A DNA stretch of 64,000 nt from Girardinichthys multiradiatus (taxonomy: Eukaryota; Chordata; Actinopteri; Cyprinodontiformes; Goodeidae): positions 2,862,501 through 2,926,500 of the forward strand of contig NC_061800.1 of assembly GCF_021462225.1 (NCBI RefSeq). The letters run 5' to 3'. This document shows positions 1-11,994 of this stretch, piece by piece. Within the stretch, counting starts at the first letter, position 1; every line of letters starts with the position of its first letter. Below the pieces are notes generated by a model that did no database searches, was not told the DNA's origin, and saw only the letters and a list, made by a program, of their open reading frames with translations. The translations under genes and the position numbers were made by a program.

Positions 1-640
1 TCTTTAGATGCTCTGAATATCTAGAGTGAAAGTGATTTACAACATGTTTTGTTCTTAATATTATTGTGTTATTATTATCTATGTTTTAATTGTAGAAGGC
101 AAATATCTATAACTGCTTCATCCAGGACCCAAGGTGACTGTTGAAAAGGGTACTGTAGGGCTTACTGAGCAACTTTAAAATTGTTTGTTAAATCTAACAT
201 TATCCATCCAAAACTTGTAAACTTACTTTTTTCTTTCTCTTGACTTGGTTGTAGTACTGACTTTGTAGGATGGACATCCTTATGCCCTTTAAAGTTGCCC
301 AATAAACCAGTATTTAACATTTAATTTCCCTTTGGAATTAATAAAGGATTTTTTAATTGAATTGAATTGTATCAATTGTTCCCTCCTGAGATGCAGTGGT
401 ATCTCTCCCGTCTGAACTTGTAATGCAGCCACCGGTGTAAATTTAGCAGTCACAACACAGTCTCAAAGCTTGATACTGTATTATATCTATTTTTTTAAGA
501 ATTGAAGATGCTGCTGATTGATATACCAGACATAATCTCGATAATGCAGAACAAATCTTACAAGAGCACCCCACTTTTAACCCCTCAGACATCTCTTATA
601 TTAATTACTTTTTACATTTATCAATGACTGCCCAATTATT
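1..640. other. Unannotated AT-rich DNA
   Basis: No gene recognised. Around 330-370 there is an AATAAAGGATTTT stretch followed by TTGAATTGAATTG, which looks like the 3' tail of a fish retroposon, but no body is visible upstream. Confidence 0.5.
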
Positions 641-643
641 ATA

Positions 644-645
<2 letters not shown>

Positions 646-708
<63 letters not shown>
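646..708. repeat. (TA)n microsatellite
   Basis: About 31 uninterrupted TA units, followed by ATT-rich triplet repeats to about 760. Confidence 0.95.
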
Positions 709-710
<2 letters not shown>

Positions 711-871
711 TTATTATTATTATATTATACCATTATTATTATATTATACCATTATTATAATATGAACTCAGGTAAGCTTTTTCTCAAACCAAATCCTTAG
801 GTACTTGAAGGAGTCTACTACTTCCAGTTGCTCCCCATACATTTAATATTAACTTCAATTGACCTTATCCT

Positions 872-1135
872 TTATTTAAATACAACTGTGGTTTCTGTGG
901 TTGTACCTCCAATACAACCACAGAAAAGCTGAATTCCAATTTCAAGGCTCAGGATTCTGCCTTCATTATTGCCTCCTTTTTTAACAATTAAATCCACCTT
1001 CCTTCCTCTTTTCCATATAACACCATCATCTACAAACAATAAAATTCCAAAGGATTGGTCAATACGATGAAATATGTCATCAATCATAACAGAGAATAGC
1101 ACCTGACTAACAATACTTCCTTGCGGAATACACAC
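872..1135 (-). pseudogene. LINE reverse transcriptase fragment (catalytic part)
   Basis: The 87-codon frame contains a QGS motif, as in LINE reverse transcriptase (PQG-S-LSPLLF block), and FVDD, the variant of the catalytic F/Y-A-DD box. It continues the reverse transcriptase whose N-terminal half lies at 2330-3101. The two halves are separated by a separate fish repeat (about 1160-2262). The piece has no intact start and is a dead fragment. The family is probably I/Nimb- or Jockey-like; the clade is inferred from style only. Confidence 0.7.
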
Positions 1136-1159
1136 CCTCCATTTCTGCTACCTGTATGA

Positions 1160-2262
1160 CCCCCTCTCTTTTCCAATGCTTATGGTTAATCTGACAGAGA
1201 GAGGTATCCCAATCGTTGTAGTTTTTAGTATAACAATGGCCATCAGTGGGCTCTAGATGGACAAACTGTCTACCTATAAGGCTAGGCTTAAAACTTTCCC
1301 TTTTGATAAAGCTTATAGTTAGAGTGACTTTGGTTATCCTGAGCTATCTCTGTAGTTATGCTGCTATAGACTTAGGCTGCTGGAGGACATAATGACCACT
1401 TTCACCCTCTTCGCTACATTCTCAAACTACTCTCTAATTCTGCATTATTTGCTGTTATTTCATCTTTTACTTTATGTTCTCCCTCTTTTCTCTTCCCAGA
1501 AGCTACAGCTGGCCTGACTCTGTGTCTACCTGTGACACCTTTCTGGAGAGGGGCATTGTCCAAGCTTCTGTTGGCAACAACTTAATGCTCACCCTCTAGC
1601 CATGACCCACATGGCCCTGTCATTTAGTGTTTAACCCTTTCTCTCTCCTAGACATGGCAATTGACTGAGCTTTTACTGTGACTAACTCTTTGTGCTCTCT
1701 TTCAGACTCTAACCTTGAAAACTGGCTCTGAGTTTATCTGTTCATTCTTTCTAGGTGAAACGACTAAAGGAGCTACATCCATTAACATTTACTTTACCTT
1801 CCCATAGAAAGGACTCCTGGATCAGTGCTTCTTTGTTCTCTTTGTGTCTCTGCTCTGTTCTCTCAAACCCCCAGTCGGTCGTGGCAGATAGCCGCTCACA
1901 CTGAGCCTGGTTCTGCTGGAGGTTTCTTCCTGTTAAAAGGGAGTTTTTCCTCTCCACTGTCGCTACATGCATGCTAAGTATGAGGGATTGCTGCAAAGTC
2001 AACGCCAGTGACTGTCCATTGTCTCTACATGCTCATCCGGGAGGAGTGAATGCTGCAAGTCACTGACTCGATGCAATCTGCTGGGTTTCCTTAGATAGAA
2101 AACTTTTTATCCAATTTGAATAAATAACTGAATCTGACTGCGCTGTTCAATGGTTAGGATTAATTGGAATGTATGTACCTGACTGTTGTGAAGTGCCTTG
2201 AGACGACATGTGTTGTGAATTGGCGCTTTTTAAATAAACTGAATTGAATTCAATTGAATTGA
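1160..2262 (+). repeat. Fish non-LTR-type repeat with TTGAATTGAATTG tail
   Basis: A long non-coding repeat that ends in TTGGCGCTTTTTAAATAAA and a TTGAATTC/TTGAATTG tail, a layout very common in teleost genomes. Its 3' third reappears in the opposite orientation at about 21385-21760, and a shorter tail fragment at 22205-22320. It interrupts the minus-strand LINE reverse transcriptase. It resembles the 3' region of an L2-like LINE, but the family is not certain. Confidence 0.65.
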
Positions 2263-2329
2263 ATATCATTTTCTACTGCATAATCTGAACTAAACTCATT
2301 GCCTACACTAACACAAATTCTTCTATCTG

Positions 2330-3101
2330 TTAAAAAACGTTTAATCCACTGATACATTTTCCCTTTATTCTAAGCTCATGCTGCTTAATCATAAGTCCTT
2401 GTTTCCACATGTTATATGCCTTCTCTATATCAAAAAATACAGCGTTACGACTTTCTTTATTGGCTTGGTTTACAGATTGGTAAAATAACTGCCTGTTTTC
2501 AAGCAGGTGGAAAGATTCCCTCTTCCCAGACTTTATTGTAAAGTTCCAAAATTGTCTCTTTACCTTTCTCAGTAATTGTTTCAGCATACTATATGTAATT
2601 TCATCCTTTCCTGGAGATGATTCCTTTGTTTTATTTAGAGCATAATTCAACTCCATGATTGAAAACTCAATATTAAAATCATTATGAAAGTCCTCTTCAT
2701 TCTGAAGTACCTCTATTATTTTGTATTGTCAAGGCCTTTTGCTTTTTTCCTCAATAGTAAAATTATCTGTGCAATGACCTTTAACAAATGTTCTTGCCAA
2801 AAATTCTGCATTATCCTTATTTCCAATTATAACATTTGTCCCGCCCTGCGATAGACTGGCGACCTGTCCAGGGTGTACCCCGCCTCCCGCCCATAAACTG
2901 CTGGAGATAGCCACCAGCTTCCCTGTGACCCACTATGGAAGAAGCGGTATAGAAAGGACTGACTGACATTTTGTCCCCTTTCATGATTGGGTACCCATAA
3001 TCTGTCCTGTTCCCACTCATCTTATTAATCGTTTTCCACACTTTTTCCAATTGAGTAGTTAGTCCAATAATAACAATAATAATCATTTTATATTGAATCA
3101 A
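2330..3101 (-). pseudogene. LINE reverse transcriptase, N-terminal pieces
   Basis: Read on the minus strand there are three pieces: 3101 to about 2970 (contains KTINKMSGNRTDYGYP), about 2840-2729 (contains DNAEFLARTFV), and 2656-2330 (contains SSPGKDEITYSMLKQL and FFDIEKAYNMWKQGLM, the first reverse-transcriptase blocks with the catalytic Asp in FFDIEKAY). These blocks match the linker and palm of I/Jockey-group LINEs. A 130-bp repeat (2838-2970) has inserted between the first two pieces. With 872-1135 and the ORF1 piece at 7545-8000 it probably forms one old minus-strand LINE split by later insertions. Confidence 0.75.
2838..2970 (-). repeat. Short interspersed repeat (ACTGGCGACCTGTCC type)
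   Basis: Contains GACTGGCGACCTGTCCAGG and a CCCGCCT stretch typical of a very common vertebrate interspersed repeat. A related copy lies at about 38160-38320, and a weaker one at 20685-20800. It sits inside the LINE reverse transcriptase. Confidence 0.6.
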
Positions 3102-3361
3102 AATTTGGAAATTGTGGGGCGATTTAAGAACTCTAAATGCTTGATTTCAACTTTTAATTGCCCTTGTGCAGTCTTCTGTCCACCAAAGAACTATTTTGTT
3201 CTTCTGACCACTCCTACCTTTAGGACTGACTCATCTGCAGCTACGAAAATAGTTTTGCTGAGATCTATAGTAAATTCACGAATATTTTGCCGTGTTTTGA
3301 CTTCCTTAATTTTCAGCTAAAACAGCAAATTTCACCCAGTTGGCTCTTTTAATAATCCACC

Positions 3362-4590
3362 TTATTGTTGCCTCCTCCTGGTAGGATGTCCAGGAGGCAT
3401 CCGGTATAGATGCCCAAGCCACCTCAACTGGCTCCTCTCGATGTGGAGGAGCAGTGGCTCTACTCTTTCGGTCATGACCCAAAGTTCATGGCCATAGGTG
3501 AGGGTAGGAACATAGATCGACCAGTAAATCGAGAGCTTCGCTTTCCGGCTCAGCTCTCTCTTCACCACAAAGGACCGGCACAGTGACCCCATAACTGCGG
3601 CAGCTGTACCGATCCGTCTGTCGATCTCCCGCTCCATTCTTCCCTCACTCTTGAACAAGACCCCGAGATACTTGAACTCCTCCACTTGAGGATGGAACTC
3701 CCCTCCAACCTGAAGAGGACAAGCCAACCTTTGCCGGTCGACTACCATGGCCTCTGACTTGGAGGAGCTGATCTTCATGCCAGCCACTTCACACTCGGCT
3801 GTGAACCGCCCCAGCGCATGCTGAAGGTCTTGGCTAGAGAGGGGCCAGCAGGACCACCCCAGTCTGCCAGTACAGAGGCACTGTCCCCGACCGCCACGCA
3901 ATGTTGAAGAGGCTTGTCAACCATGACAGCCCCACAACATCCAGAGATTTGAGGTACTCAGGGCGGATCTCATCCACCCTTGCCGCCGCGGAGCTTTTTA
4001 ACCACCTCGGTGACTTCAGCCTGGGTGATGAAAGAGTCCAACCCCGAGTCCCCGGCTTCTGTTTCCACCAGGGAATGCGTGATGGCCGGATGGAAGAGAT
4101 CCTCAAAGTACTCCTTCCACCGCCCGATAATGTCATCAGTCGCGGTCAGCAGCCTCCCACCCCACTATAGACTGTGTTGGTGAAGCACTGCTTCCCCCTC
4201 CTGAATCGCCGGACGGTTTGCCAGAATCGCTTCGAGGCCAACCGGTAGTCCTTCTCCATGGCCTCACCAAACTCCTCCAAGACTCAAGTTTTTGCCTCTG
4301 CCACAGCCCGGGCTGCAGCACGCTTGGCCTCACGATACCTGTCAGCCGCCTCAGGAGTCCCACAAGCTAACCACAGCCGATAGGACTCATTCTTCAGCTT
4401 TACAGCATCCCTTACTGCCGGTGTCCACCACCGGGTTCTGGGATTGCCGCCGTGACAGGCACCGCAGACCTTACGGCCGCAGCTACGGGCAGCAGCATTG
4501 ACAATAGATGCGGAAAACATGGTCCACTCGGACTCTATATCTCTACATAAAGTTATATATCCTTTAACAATGAAATCCAAATGAGGTTTA
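3362..4590 (-). pseudogene. Second LINE, C-terminal half, broken
   Basis: Several minus-strand frames (4580-4284, 4363-4136, 4136-3834, 3901-3362) give adjacent parts of one LINE polyprotein: VDEIRPEYLKSLD (reverse transcriptase N-terminal side), MKISSSKSEAMVVD, VEEFKYLGVLF and LTYGHELWVMTE (thumb and C-terminal region). The frame changes at least three times. After VMTER the text jumps to VEPLLLHIERSQLRWLGHL, so a stretch usually present between these blocks appears deleted. It is a common teleost LINE, RTE/Rex-like in style; the clade is uncertain. Confidence 0.75.
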
Positions 4591-4606
4591 AGCCATGTCT
4601 CTTGTA

Positions 4607-6207
4607 CAGGTCCTTCTCAAAATATTAGCATATTGTGATAAAGTTCATTATTTTCCATAATGTCGTGATGAAAATTTAACATTCATATATTTTAGATTCA
4701 TTGCACACTAACTGAAATATTTCAGGTCTTTTATTGTCTTAATACAGATGATTTTGGCATACAGCTCATGAAAACCCAAAATTCCTATCACACAAAATTA
4801 GCATATCATTAAAAGGGTCTCTTAACGAGCAATGAACCTAATCATCTGAATCAACGAGTTAACTCTAAACACCTGCAAAAGATTCCTGGGGCCTTTAAAA
4901 CTCCCAGCCTGGTTCATCCCTCAAAATCCCAATCATGGGTAAGACTGCCGACCTGACTGCTGTCCAGAAGGTCACTATTGACACCCTCAAGCAAGAGGGT
5001 AAGACACAGAAAGACATTTCTGAACGAATAGGCTGTTCCCAGAGTGCTGTATCAAGGCACCTCAGTGGGAAGTCTGTGGGAAGGAAAAAGTGTGGCAGAA
5101 ATCGCTGCACAACGAGAAGAGGTGACCGGACCCTGAGGAAGATTGTGGAGAAGGGCCAATTCCAGACCTTGGGGGACCTGCGGAAGCAGTGGACTGAGTC
5201 TGGAGTAGAAACATCCAGAGCCACCGTGCACAGGCGTGTGCAGGAAATGGGCTACATTCCCCAGGTCAAGCCACTTTTTAACCAGAAACAGCGGCAGAAG
5301 CGCCTGACCAGGGCTACTAAGAAGCAGCACTGGACTGTTGCTCAGTGGTCCAAAGTACTTTTTGCGGATTAAAGCAAATTCTGCATGTCATTCGGAAATC
5401 AAGGTGCCAGAGTCTGGAGGAAGACTGGGGAGAAGGAAATGCCAAAATGCCAGAAGTCCAGTGTCAAGTACCCAAAGTCAGTGATGGTCTGGGGTGCCGT
5501 GTCAGCTGCTGGTGTTGGTCCACTGTGTTTTATCAAGGGCAGGGTCAATGCAGCTAGCTATCAGGAGATTTTGGAGCACGTCATGCTTCCATCTGCTGAA
5601 AAGCATTATGGAGATGAAGATTTCATTTTTCAGCACGACCTGGCACCTGCTCACAGTGCCAAAACCACTGGTAAATGGTTTACTGACCATGGTATCACTG
5701 TGCTCAATTGGCCTGCCAACTCTCCTGACCTGAACCCCATAGAGAATCTGTGGGATATTGTGATGAGAACGTTGAGAGACTCAAGACCCAACACTCTGGA
5801 TGAGCTAAAGGCCGCTATTGAAGCATCCTGAGCCTCCATAAGACCTCAGCAGTGCCACAGGCTGATTGCCTCCATGCCACGCCGCATTGAAGCAGTCATT
5901 TCTGCTAAAGGATTCCTGACCAAGTATTGAGTGCATAACTGTACATGATTATTTGAAGGTTGACGTTTTTTGTATTAAAAACACTTTTCTTTTATTGGTC
6001 GGATGAAATATGCTAATTTTGTGAGATAGGAATTTTGGGTTTTCATGAGCTGTATGCCACAATCATCCGTATTAAGACAATAAAAGACCTGAAATATTTC
6101 AGTTAGTGTGCAATGAATCAAAAATATATGAATGTTAAATTTTCATCATGACATTATGGAAAATAATGAACTTTATCACAATATGCTAATATTTTGAGAA
6201 GGACCTG
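4607..6207 (+). mobile_element. Tc1-like element A1
   Basis: 1601 bp bounded by TA dinucleotides (4605-4606 and 6208-6209). The ends begin CAGGTCCTTCTCAAAATATT and are inverted repeats of about 205 bp. It has four close relatives in the window (A2 15994-17560, A3 25412-26979, A4 31646-33212, A5 54379-55945). It alone keeps a 42-nt segment missing from the others, and has its own 9-nt deletion; 1568 + 42 - 9 = 1601 explains its length exactly. Confidence 0.95.
4935..5930 (+). pseudogene. Tc1-like transposase A1 (two nonsense codons)
   Basis: Cut-and-paste DNA transposase. The N-terminal paired-like helix-turn-helix is visible (SERIGCSQSAVSRHL). The catalytic DDE block follows: Asp region around 5365 (VLFAD), second Asp in FQHDLAPAHSA, and Glu in NSPDLNPIENLW. 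One frame runs from ATG 4935 to TGA 5928, but it is interrupted by TAA at 5370-5372, where a Glu follows the first Asp in sister copies, and by TGA at 5829-5831, where sisters have Trp. The copy is therefore inactive. Confidence 0.93.
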
Positions 6208-6365
6208 TATACAAATGATATCTGGTTTATCTTCCAACCCTTCCAAATACCCTTTAAACTCTTGTCCATTTACCAACAAACTTCTAGCATTCTATGTAAT
6301 TATGTAAAGATTGTTCAGGGATACTCTGTGGACTAAGGTCTGTGTGGATTTTTTCCCATGATATA

Positions 6366-7336
6366 CAGGGGTTGGACAATGAAGCCGAAACGCCTCGTTT
6401 TAGACCACAATAATTTATTAGTATGATGTAGGGCCTCCTTGTGCAGGCAATACAGCGTCAATTCGTCTTGGGAATGGCATATACAAGTCCTGCACAGTGG
6501 TCAGAGGGATTTTAAGCCATTCTTCTTGCAGGATAGTGGCCAGGTCATTACGTAATACTGGTGGAGGAAAACGTTTCCTGACTCGCTCCTCCAAAACACC
6601 CCAAAGTGGCTCAATAATATTTAGATCTGGTGACTGTGCAGGCCATGGGAGATGTTCAACTTCACTTTCATGTTCATCAAACCAATCTTTCACCAGTCTT
6701 GCTGTGTGTATTGGTGCATTGTCATCCTGATACATGGCACCGCCTTCAGGATACAATGTTTGAACCATTGGATGCACATGGTCCTCAAGAATGGTTTGGT
6801 AGTCCTTGGCAGTGACGCGCCCATCTAGCACAAGTATTGGGCCATGGGAATGCCATGATATGGCAGCCCAAACCATCACTGATCCACCCCCATGCTTCAC
6901 TCTGGGCATGCAACAGTCTGGGTGGTACGCTTCTTTGGGGCTTCTCCACACCGTAACTCTCCCGGATGTGGGGAAAACAGTCAAGTTGGACTCATCAGAG
7001 AACAATACATGTTTCACATCGTCCACAGCCCAAGATTTGCGCTCCTTGCACCATTGAAACCGACGTTTGGCATTGGCATGAGTGACCAAAGGTTTGGCTT
7101 TAGCTGCCCGGCCGTGTATATTGACCCAAGAACTCTGGCATGTCACCCATAATATTGTGTGCATTTCAATATTTTGAGCAAAACTGTGCTCTTACCCTCC
7201 TAATTGAACCTTCACAATCTGCTCTTACTGGTGCAATGTGCAATCAATGAAGACTGGCTACCAGGCTGGTCCAATTTAGCCATGAAACCTCTCACACTAA
7301 AAGGACAGGTGTTTCAGTTTCATTGTCCAACCCCTG
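6366..7336 (-). mobile_element. Tc1-like element B1, internally deleted
   Basis: Bounded by TA at 6364-6365 and 7337-7338. The ends read CAGGGGTTGGACAATGAA and its inverted copy. It is 971 bp against 1243 bp for sister B2 (27549-28791). The N-terminal DNA-binding part of the transposase has been deleted. Confidence 0.93.
6418..7164 (-). pseudogene. Tc1-like transposase B1 (helix-turn-helix lost)
   Basis: The 248-codon frame holds the whole catalytic core: first Asp in VLFSDESNL, second Asp in YQDDNAPIHTA, Glu in SPDLNIIEPLWG. The N-terminal DNA-binding domain seen at the start of B2 (27732 onward) is missing; the deletion joins GTGACATGCCAGAGTTC directly to the region before NIHGRAAKAKP. Without the binding domain it should not transpose by itself. 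The first residues of the open frame are junction sequence, not a native start. Confidence 0.9.
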
Positions 7337-7544
7337 TATTTTGCATATTTAAAATTTTGTTGCTGCCTTGACAACTAATCTAATATTTTCAGTTTTGCTC
7401 CCAACTTGATCTGAATAGTTTGACATTGGCAAGAAAGAGCTGCATTGGGGCATTTGGCCAGGAGGTGGTGCTACTGTGTCCGTCACAAAAGGCCTTTTCT
7501 GCGGTCAGTCTGCTCTTTCATAATTTTTTTAAATTTTTACAGCC

Positions 7545-8000
7545 TCAGCGTATGAGACGAGCCATTCTGTTCCTATCTGTTTCGTAGTCTACTGCTTCCT
7601 TCCTAACTGTACATCCTCCATAAGCAGCTGGACATTGACATTGTACCACATTGACCATAGGAATGATCTCCACCAAATTTTCCACACCTCTGTTTGCCTT
7701 TACAAAATTAGCAGTATGCCCATATCGTTGACATTTGTAGCATCTAATAGGTGGAGAAACATACTTCTGCACATTAAAGCTCAAATATCCAGACATCACC
7801 TTATCTGGAAGAATGTCTCCATTAAATGTTAACAGAATAGACTCACTGTAAACTTTCACTCTGTCACGGACTGCTTGTAGACGCCTAATCCCCACAATGT
7901 GGCCTCGTTTAAACTCATCTAGAATTTCCCCAACAGGGATCCTTGAAATCACTTCCCTAACAAGTCTCTGGCCACTAGCCACTTTCCTCTCTGGTATCAC
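7545..8000 (-). pseudogene. LINE ORF1 (gag-like, zinc-knuckle) fragment
   Basis: A 151-codon fragment with a CCHC knuckle (CYKCQRYGHTANF, with the final Cys changed to Val, followed by KANRGVENLVE). Upstream text matches the RNA-binding part of I/Jockey-group ORF1 proteins (PVGEILDEFKRGHIVGIRRL). ORF1 proteins bind LINE RNA in the cytoplasm. It is probably the ORF1 of the same LINE whose reverse transcriptase lies at 872-3101, separated by Tc1 A1, Tc1 B1 and the second LINE. Confidence 0.7.
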
Positions 8001-8530
8001 CTGATTTAATTATAATACTGTAGAATTAGTACGTAAATCAGTTTCATGTATGTCACCCTTATATAAAAAAATCTGATTGTCAATCTGACCTAAATGTTTC
8101 TGTCTGTCTGTCCATCCGTCCATCCGTCCGACCGGGCGGTCGGTTGGTAGGTAGGCAGGAGTACAAAAATGGTCGGTCGAGATATCTCACATGAAGATGC
8201 TTTGCAGAGAAAGTCAAACTGTTTAAATTAGAATAAACTCTCACTCCTTACTTTTGTCATTTCCAAAGAACTTAACAGCTGGAGATGGTTCTTTTACTCA
8301 TAGAAGCATAAGTAAAACAGCTTTTGGATGTGGTGAGGGCCAGAAGGCAAAGGCCACTCCTATAAGTTTGCGGGGGACAGGATATCACCTGTTCAAACAA
8401 CTTATCTGCATAATATTTTTTTTTACAATATTTTAAGAAAGAAGAGGTCACACTTAAATGTGTTTCAGCTGTTATTTATTTATGCATGTCAGAGTGTTAA
8501 ATATCATTAGGAAATACAGCTCAAAAAGAA
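8001..8530. other. Non-coding gap with TCTG/TCCG simple repeat
   Basis: No gene seen. 8100-8160 is a degenerate tetranucleotide tract (TCTGTCTG, TCCATCCG, then GGTCGGTT and GGTAGGTA). Confidence 0.6.
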
Positions 8531-8556
8531 TGTTGGGGGTTATGATTTTTGATTGA
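8531..8556. repeat. 26-bp terminal motif shared with 13239-13264
   Basis: TGTTGGGGGTTATGATTTTT followed by GATTGA occurs exactly here and at 13239. The two copies bracket the minus-strand gag-protease-integrase remnant, and beyond the 26 bp the sequences diverge. They could be the outer ends of two unlike LTRs, or the only preserved parts of one LTR pair. Confidence 0.5.
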
Positions 8557-9199
8557 ACAACAAATGTTTAAAACAGGTTTAGGCTTAAACCATTAGCTCT
8601 TCCAAATGATGATGGGTTTTAATATGACTCCTGTCTCTAAACTATCTAAATGTGAAAAGAGGGAGAAAAAGAATAAATTAATTGCAGTACCTAGGCTATA
8701 AGCCAGGTGTGTTTGTGGAAGTTGCAAGGTGTCTGCTGTGGTGGACTTAGGATTTCTCTACTAAGTTCAGCAGAACTAGGCCTGTAGGTATCTGTGCCTC
8801 GGTGGGACTGTGTACAGATGAACCAACCTCCTTTAATTAGATTTTGCATGAAATGTCTGGCAGCGTGTGTCCATTACATCATTCTTAATCACTTTTGTGA
8901 GGTCTGCTGTGCATGCAGAGTGTTATGGAAAATTATCGTGCCAACCTTCAGTTTAAGACTGTGTCCTAGAAGGTAGTTCTATGTTTAACTGTTTCTGTTG
9001 AAGAAAGTTGTTAGTGATTAGTGCATGTTAGTGTGAGTTCATGAAACATGCACCTATTTAACTGGTCCTATGCACTAGTCTCTCCTTTCCCGGATATGGA
9101 GACAAGCTCTGTTCTTGGGGAGGAGAGTTCGATGTAGGACTTCATCTGGTTCAGCCAAAGTGCAGCAGCTGGGATGATGGTGTCAACCTTTTCTTACAA

Positions 9200-9613
9200 T
9201 CATCCAACCCACTTGATGAAGCTGCATGTCACAGTTAGGAGGAATTTGTTACCTCCTGTTAATTTTGGAGCTGGTTCGACCCAGTTGGTCTGAAGGTGGA
9301 ACCAAGGTAATGTAACCCCCCTTCGCTGAAGTGGAGATTGACTGGTTGGCTGAAACTGGCGGCAGGTTAAACATCCTTTGATGTAGACCTGGGTGTCGTA
9401 AGACGTTGGAGGCCAGTAAGCCATCTGTTGGAGGGTGTGGAGTGTGGCTTTGTAACTCCTATGGCACCCTACAGGAGAGTAATGGGGGTAGGATAATGTG
9501 ACCACCCCTTTGGTCTGTTGGAACAATGTCCACAGCGTGGGAGAGCTGTTTGATGCCAATCTGCACACTGGAGGTGCACACTCTGGCTGTCTTGAGGAGA
9601 GGGCAGAGCCCAT
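9200..9613 (-). pseudogene. Retroviral/Gypsy-like integrase N-terminal fragment
   Basis: The frame contains the HHCC zinc-binding module of retroviral integrases (HYSPVGCHRSYKATLHTL, then CLTCRQF) followed by the start of the catalytic core (TNWVEPAPKL where the first catalytic Asp would lie). It stops before the second Asp and the Glu. It belongs to the minus-strand element whose gag lies at 10512-12432. Reverse transcriptase and RNase H, which should lie between, are absent. Confidence 0.7.
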
Positions 9614-10505
9614 CAGCTAAAAGTGTGTAGCTGTGTTGTGCCTCAGTTACAAGGGGGTCTTTTTGGCACAAACGGTCATACTGCTCTCTAATGGTTGATG
9701 AATGTCCCAGCCAGAATGCTAGTAGCACTTCTGGTATGAACATGGTTTCCAGGTGTACACCTTCCACCACTTTGGGGTTGTAAGTGTCCATACCTGGGTT
9801 CTTTAAAGAGCCAAGCAATGCATGACTGCATCTGGCAGGAGTTTCCTGGATGGCTGGGTGCAGCTGTGTCTCAGAGGTGCACATGACCGGCTCTGATGAG
9901 GGCTTGAGAGGTTCTTCGGGCTCCTCTAAGCTGGTGATCTGGTTGGCCACAAAGAGTGGTTTGCTGCTTAAACCCAGTGGGTTTTGCACCTCCGCCTGGA
10001 CCCAGAGTTGGTTCTGGTGGCAGTCAATGAGTGGGGCCAGCCTGTCCAGCAGGTCCTGGCCACCAAGAAAAAGCTCTTTGTTTAATGTACACCTATAGAT
10101 GGGGTGCACCAGAGCCTTGTCTTCGAGTGTGATGTCCAGCGCCACCCAACTGGTGATGCATGATCGGTTTTGGGTGCGGCTGGTGATGCTTACATCACAA
10201 GCGTCAGCCTGAAATGGTTCATTGAAGGAGAGCATGGCTCTACTCCCCTTCTCCAACATGATTGGGCGCATCAGGTTGATCTCTGATCCTATTTTGGAAT
10301 AGAAACTCAGTTGGAAACGTCCTCCTATCATGATCACACAGTGTAGACGACGTGCATGTCCATTTTGGTTCAGTTTACCTGAGAACCTTGGAAAGATGGT
10401 TTGTAGTGTTTCTCCTGGGAAGGTCCCAAGGGGTACTTGGAGTTTCCCAGGTTTGTCTCCCCATCCGATCAGGTAGACTCTGATGGCTGTGGAGACTGGG
10501 TCCAT
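9459..10505 (-). pseudogene. Retrovirus/Gypsy-like protease region
   Basis: A 348-codon frame that starts two codons after the in-frame TGA ending gag, so it is positioned as a gag-pro readthrough product. The retropepsin-like stretch (RRLHCVIMIGG, then SKIGSEINLM) lacks a clear D-S/T-G active site. The later block LFLGGQDLLDRLAPLIDC resembles the GxDLL motif that follows retropepsins in fish retroelements. The C-terminal third overlaps the integrase fragment in another frame. An inactive remnant. Confidence 0.55.
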
Positions 10506-10511
10506 GCCTAG

Positions 10512-11939
10512 TCATGCTGATGGGAAGTTTGGGTCTGGTTTAACTGGAGCGTCGGCTTCCTGTTTCAAGGCTTGTGGGGGCGTGGTGGCCTGACGCACCG
10601 CTTCTGTCACCATCTTACGTAAGGCCTCCTTCATCTCTCTCCCTATAATTCCTTCTGCGTGTCGGTTCCACCCTTTTCCATCCGGTTTACCTTTAGGCTT
10701 CACGTGATGGTCAGGTCGTCTGTTCGACCAGAAGTGGTCCGGCAACTTTGACTGTGGTTGGTATTCAGTACCACCCCCCCAGTCCATCTGACCAAACCTA
10801 CGTTGTTCCCTGAACCTGTTCTTCACATGGGTTCTGGTTGAAGGCATTTCCTGACCTTCTAACGCAAGACTGGTTCTTTCAGTCTGGACCTGTAAAACCC
10901 TAGCCTCGCTCTCCGATCCCTTGGTCGGGCAATCACGTGTTTCCCACGCCATCTGAGCATATTTGCGGATCTCTTGCATGCTCATGGCCTTGGTTCTGTA
11001 ATACATAGTAACATCGTATCACACACTTTCATGAAGGTTGTGGAGGAACAGGGATTTAAAAGCATGTTCCTCCTCAATGCCGGGAGCATTGCGTCCTTGG
11101 AAGTAAACAGCTCTCAAGCGCCGGTAATATTCCCTGGGTGCTACGCTTTTCTTTTGCTGGATAGTGAAAGCACCAAGTGTGGCGGAGGCCCGGTCCGTGT
11201 ACACAGAATATTCTTCCCTTAAAGCTTCGCAAAGGGTTGAATAACGGTCTCGGACTGTGGGTGTCAGGCTCTCCATGAAAACATGGACGCTCCTGGATGT
11301 TGTCTTCCAGATGAGCTTCAGTTTTTCCCGTGCTGATGGGCAATACAAATCTAGAAGACAGCGTCCAACTTCCCTAAAATAATCATCAATGTTTGATTCT
11401 GCATTATTAGGGTCGAAACGCTCTATGTCTTTGGCAAGGGACTCAAGCTGGCGGGTGCGCAATCCACTCTCAGGGATTGGTGCCGGCCCATCTGAGTCAT
11501 CATCGGAGAGTTCACTCCAGCTGCACTTAGGGTGTATCAGTGCATCACCCCTCATCCTTGGAGGAGGCAGTGGAGGCTGCTCCCGGTACAACGGTGGGCC
11601 CTGTGCTTCCCGGACTCGGGTCCAGGACAGCGGTTGAGGGTGGTAGGAACCCCCTGAATCCCAGGGGCGGCACTCCTGTCGCCTTGGCAGAGGTGAGGGA
11701 TCGTAGAGGACCGTACTGCGAGTCACGTTTGACGGCTGCTCGCAATTAAGCCGTGAACTATTTACACCTGCTGGGTCCCCAGCTAGGTACCATTCATGGC
11801 TGCTGATTGCAGTGGGGTGGGGCACCGCACCACTGAATCTATTCTGACTACTCACACCTGTTCTTGCCTCGGTGGATGTATGGGGAACCCTATGAGCCTG
11901 GAAAGGTAATCTCTGGAGAGCAGCTTCTACATCCTCCAC
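10512..11939 (-). pseudogene. Retrovirus/Gypsy-like gag, main part
   Basis: Two frames in the same phase (11939-11019 and 11006-10512), separated by one TGA at 11019-11021. The Pro-rich N-terminal half is followed by a capsid-like domain (LESLAKDIERFDP, IDDYFREVGRCLLDLY, LREEYSVYTDRASATLG), a layout known from fish Gypsy and endogenous-retrovirus gag. The C-terminal part is basic and probably binds RNA. A second TGA, at 10512-10514, ends gag and is followed in frame by CTA GGC and the protease region. Confidence 0.7.
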
Positions 11940-11994
11940 ATCTGACCTGCAGGTTCTCTCAGGGTTTCACAGGTGTGGCTCACCTCCAAAGGTT

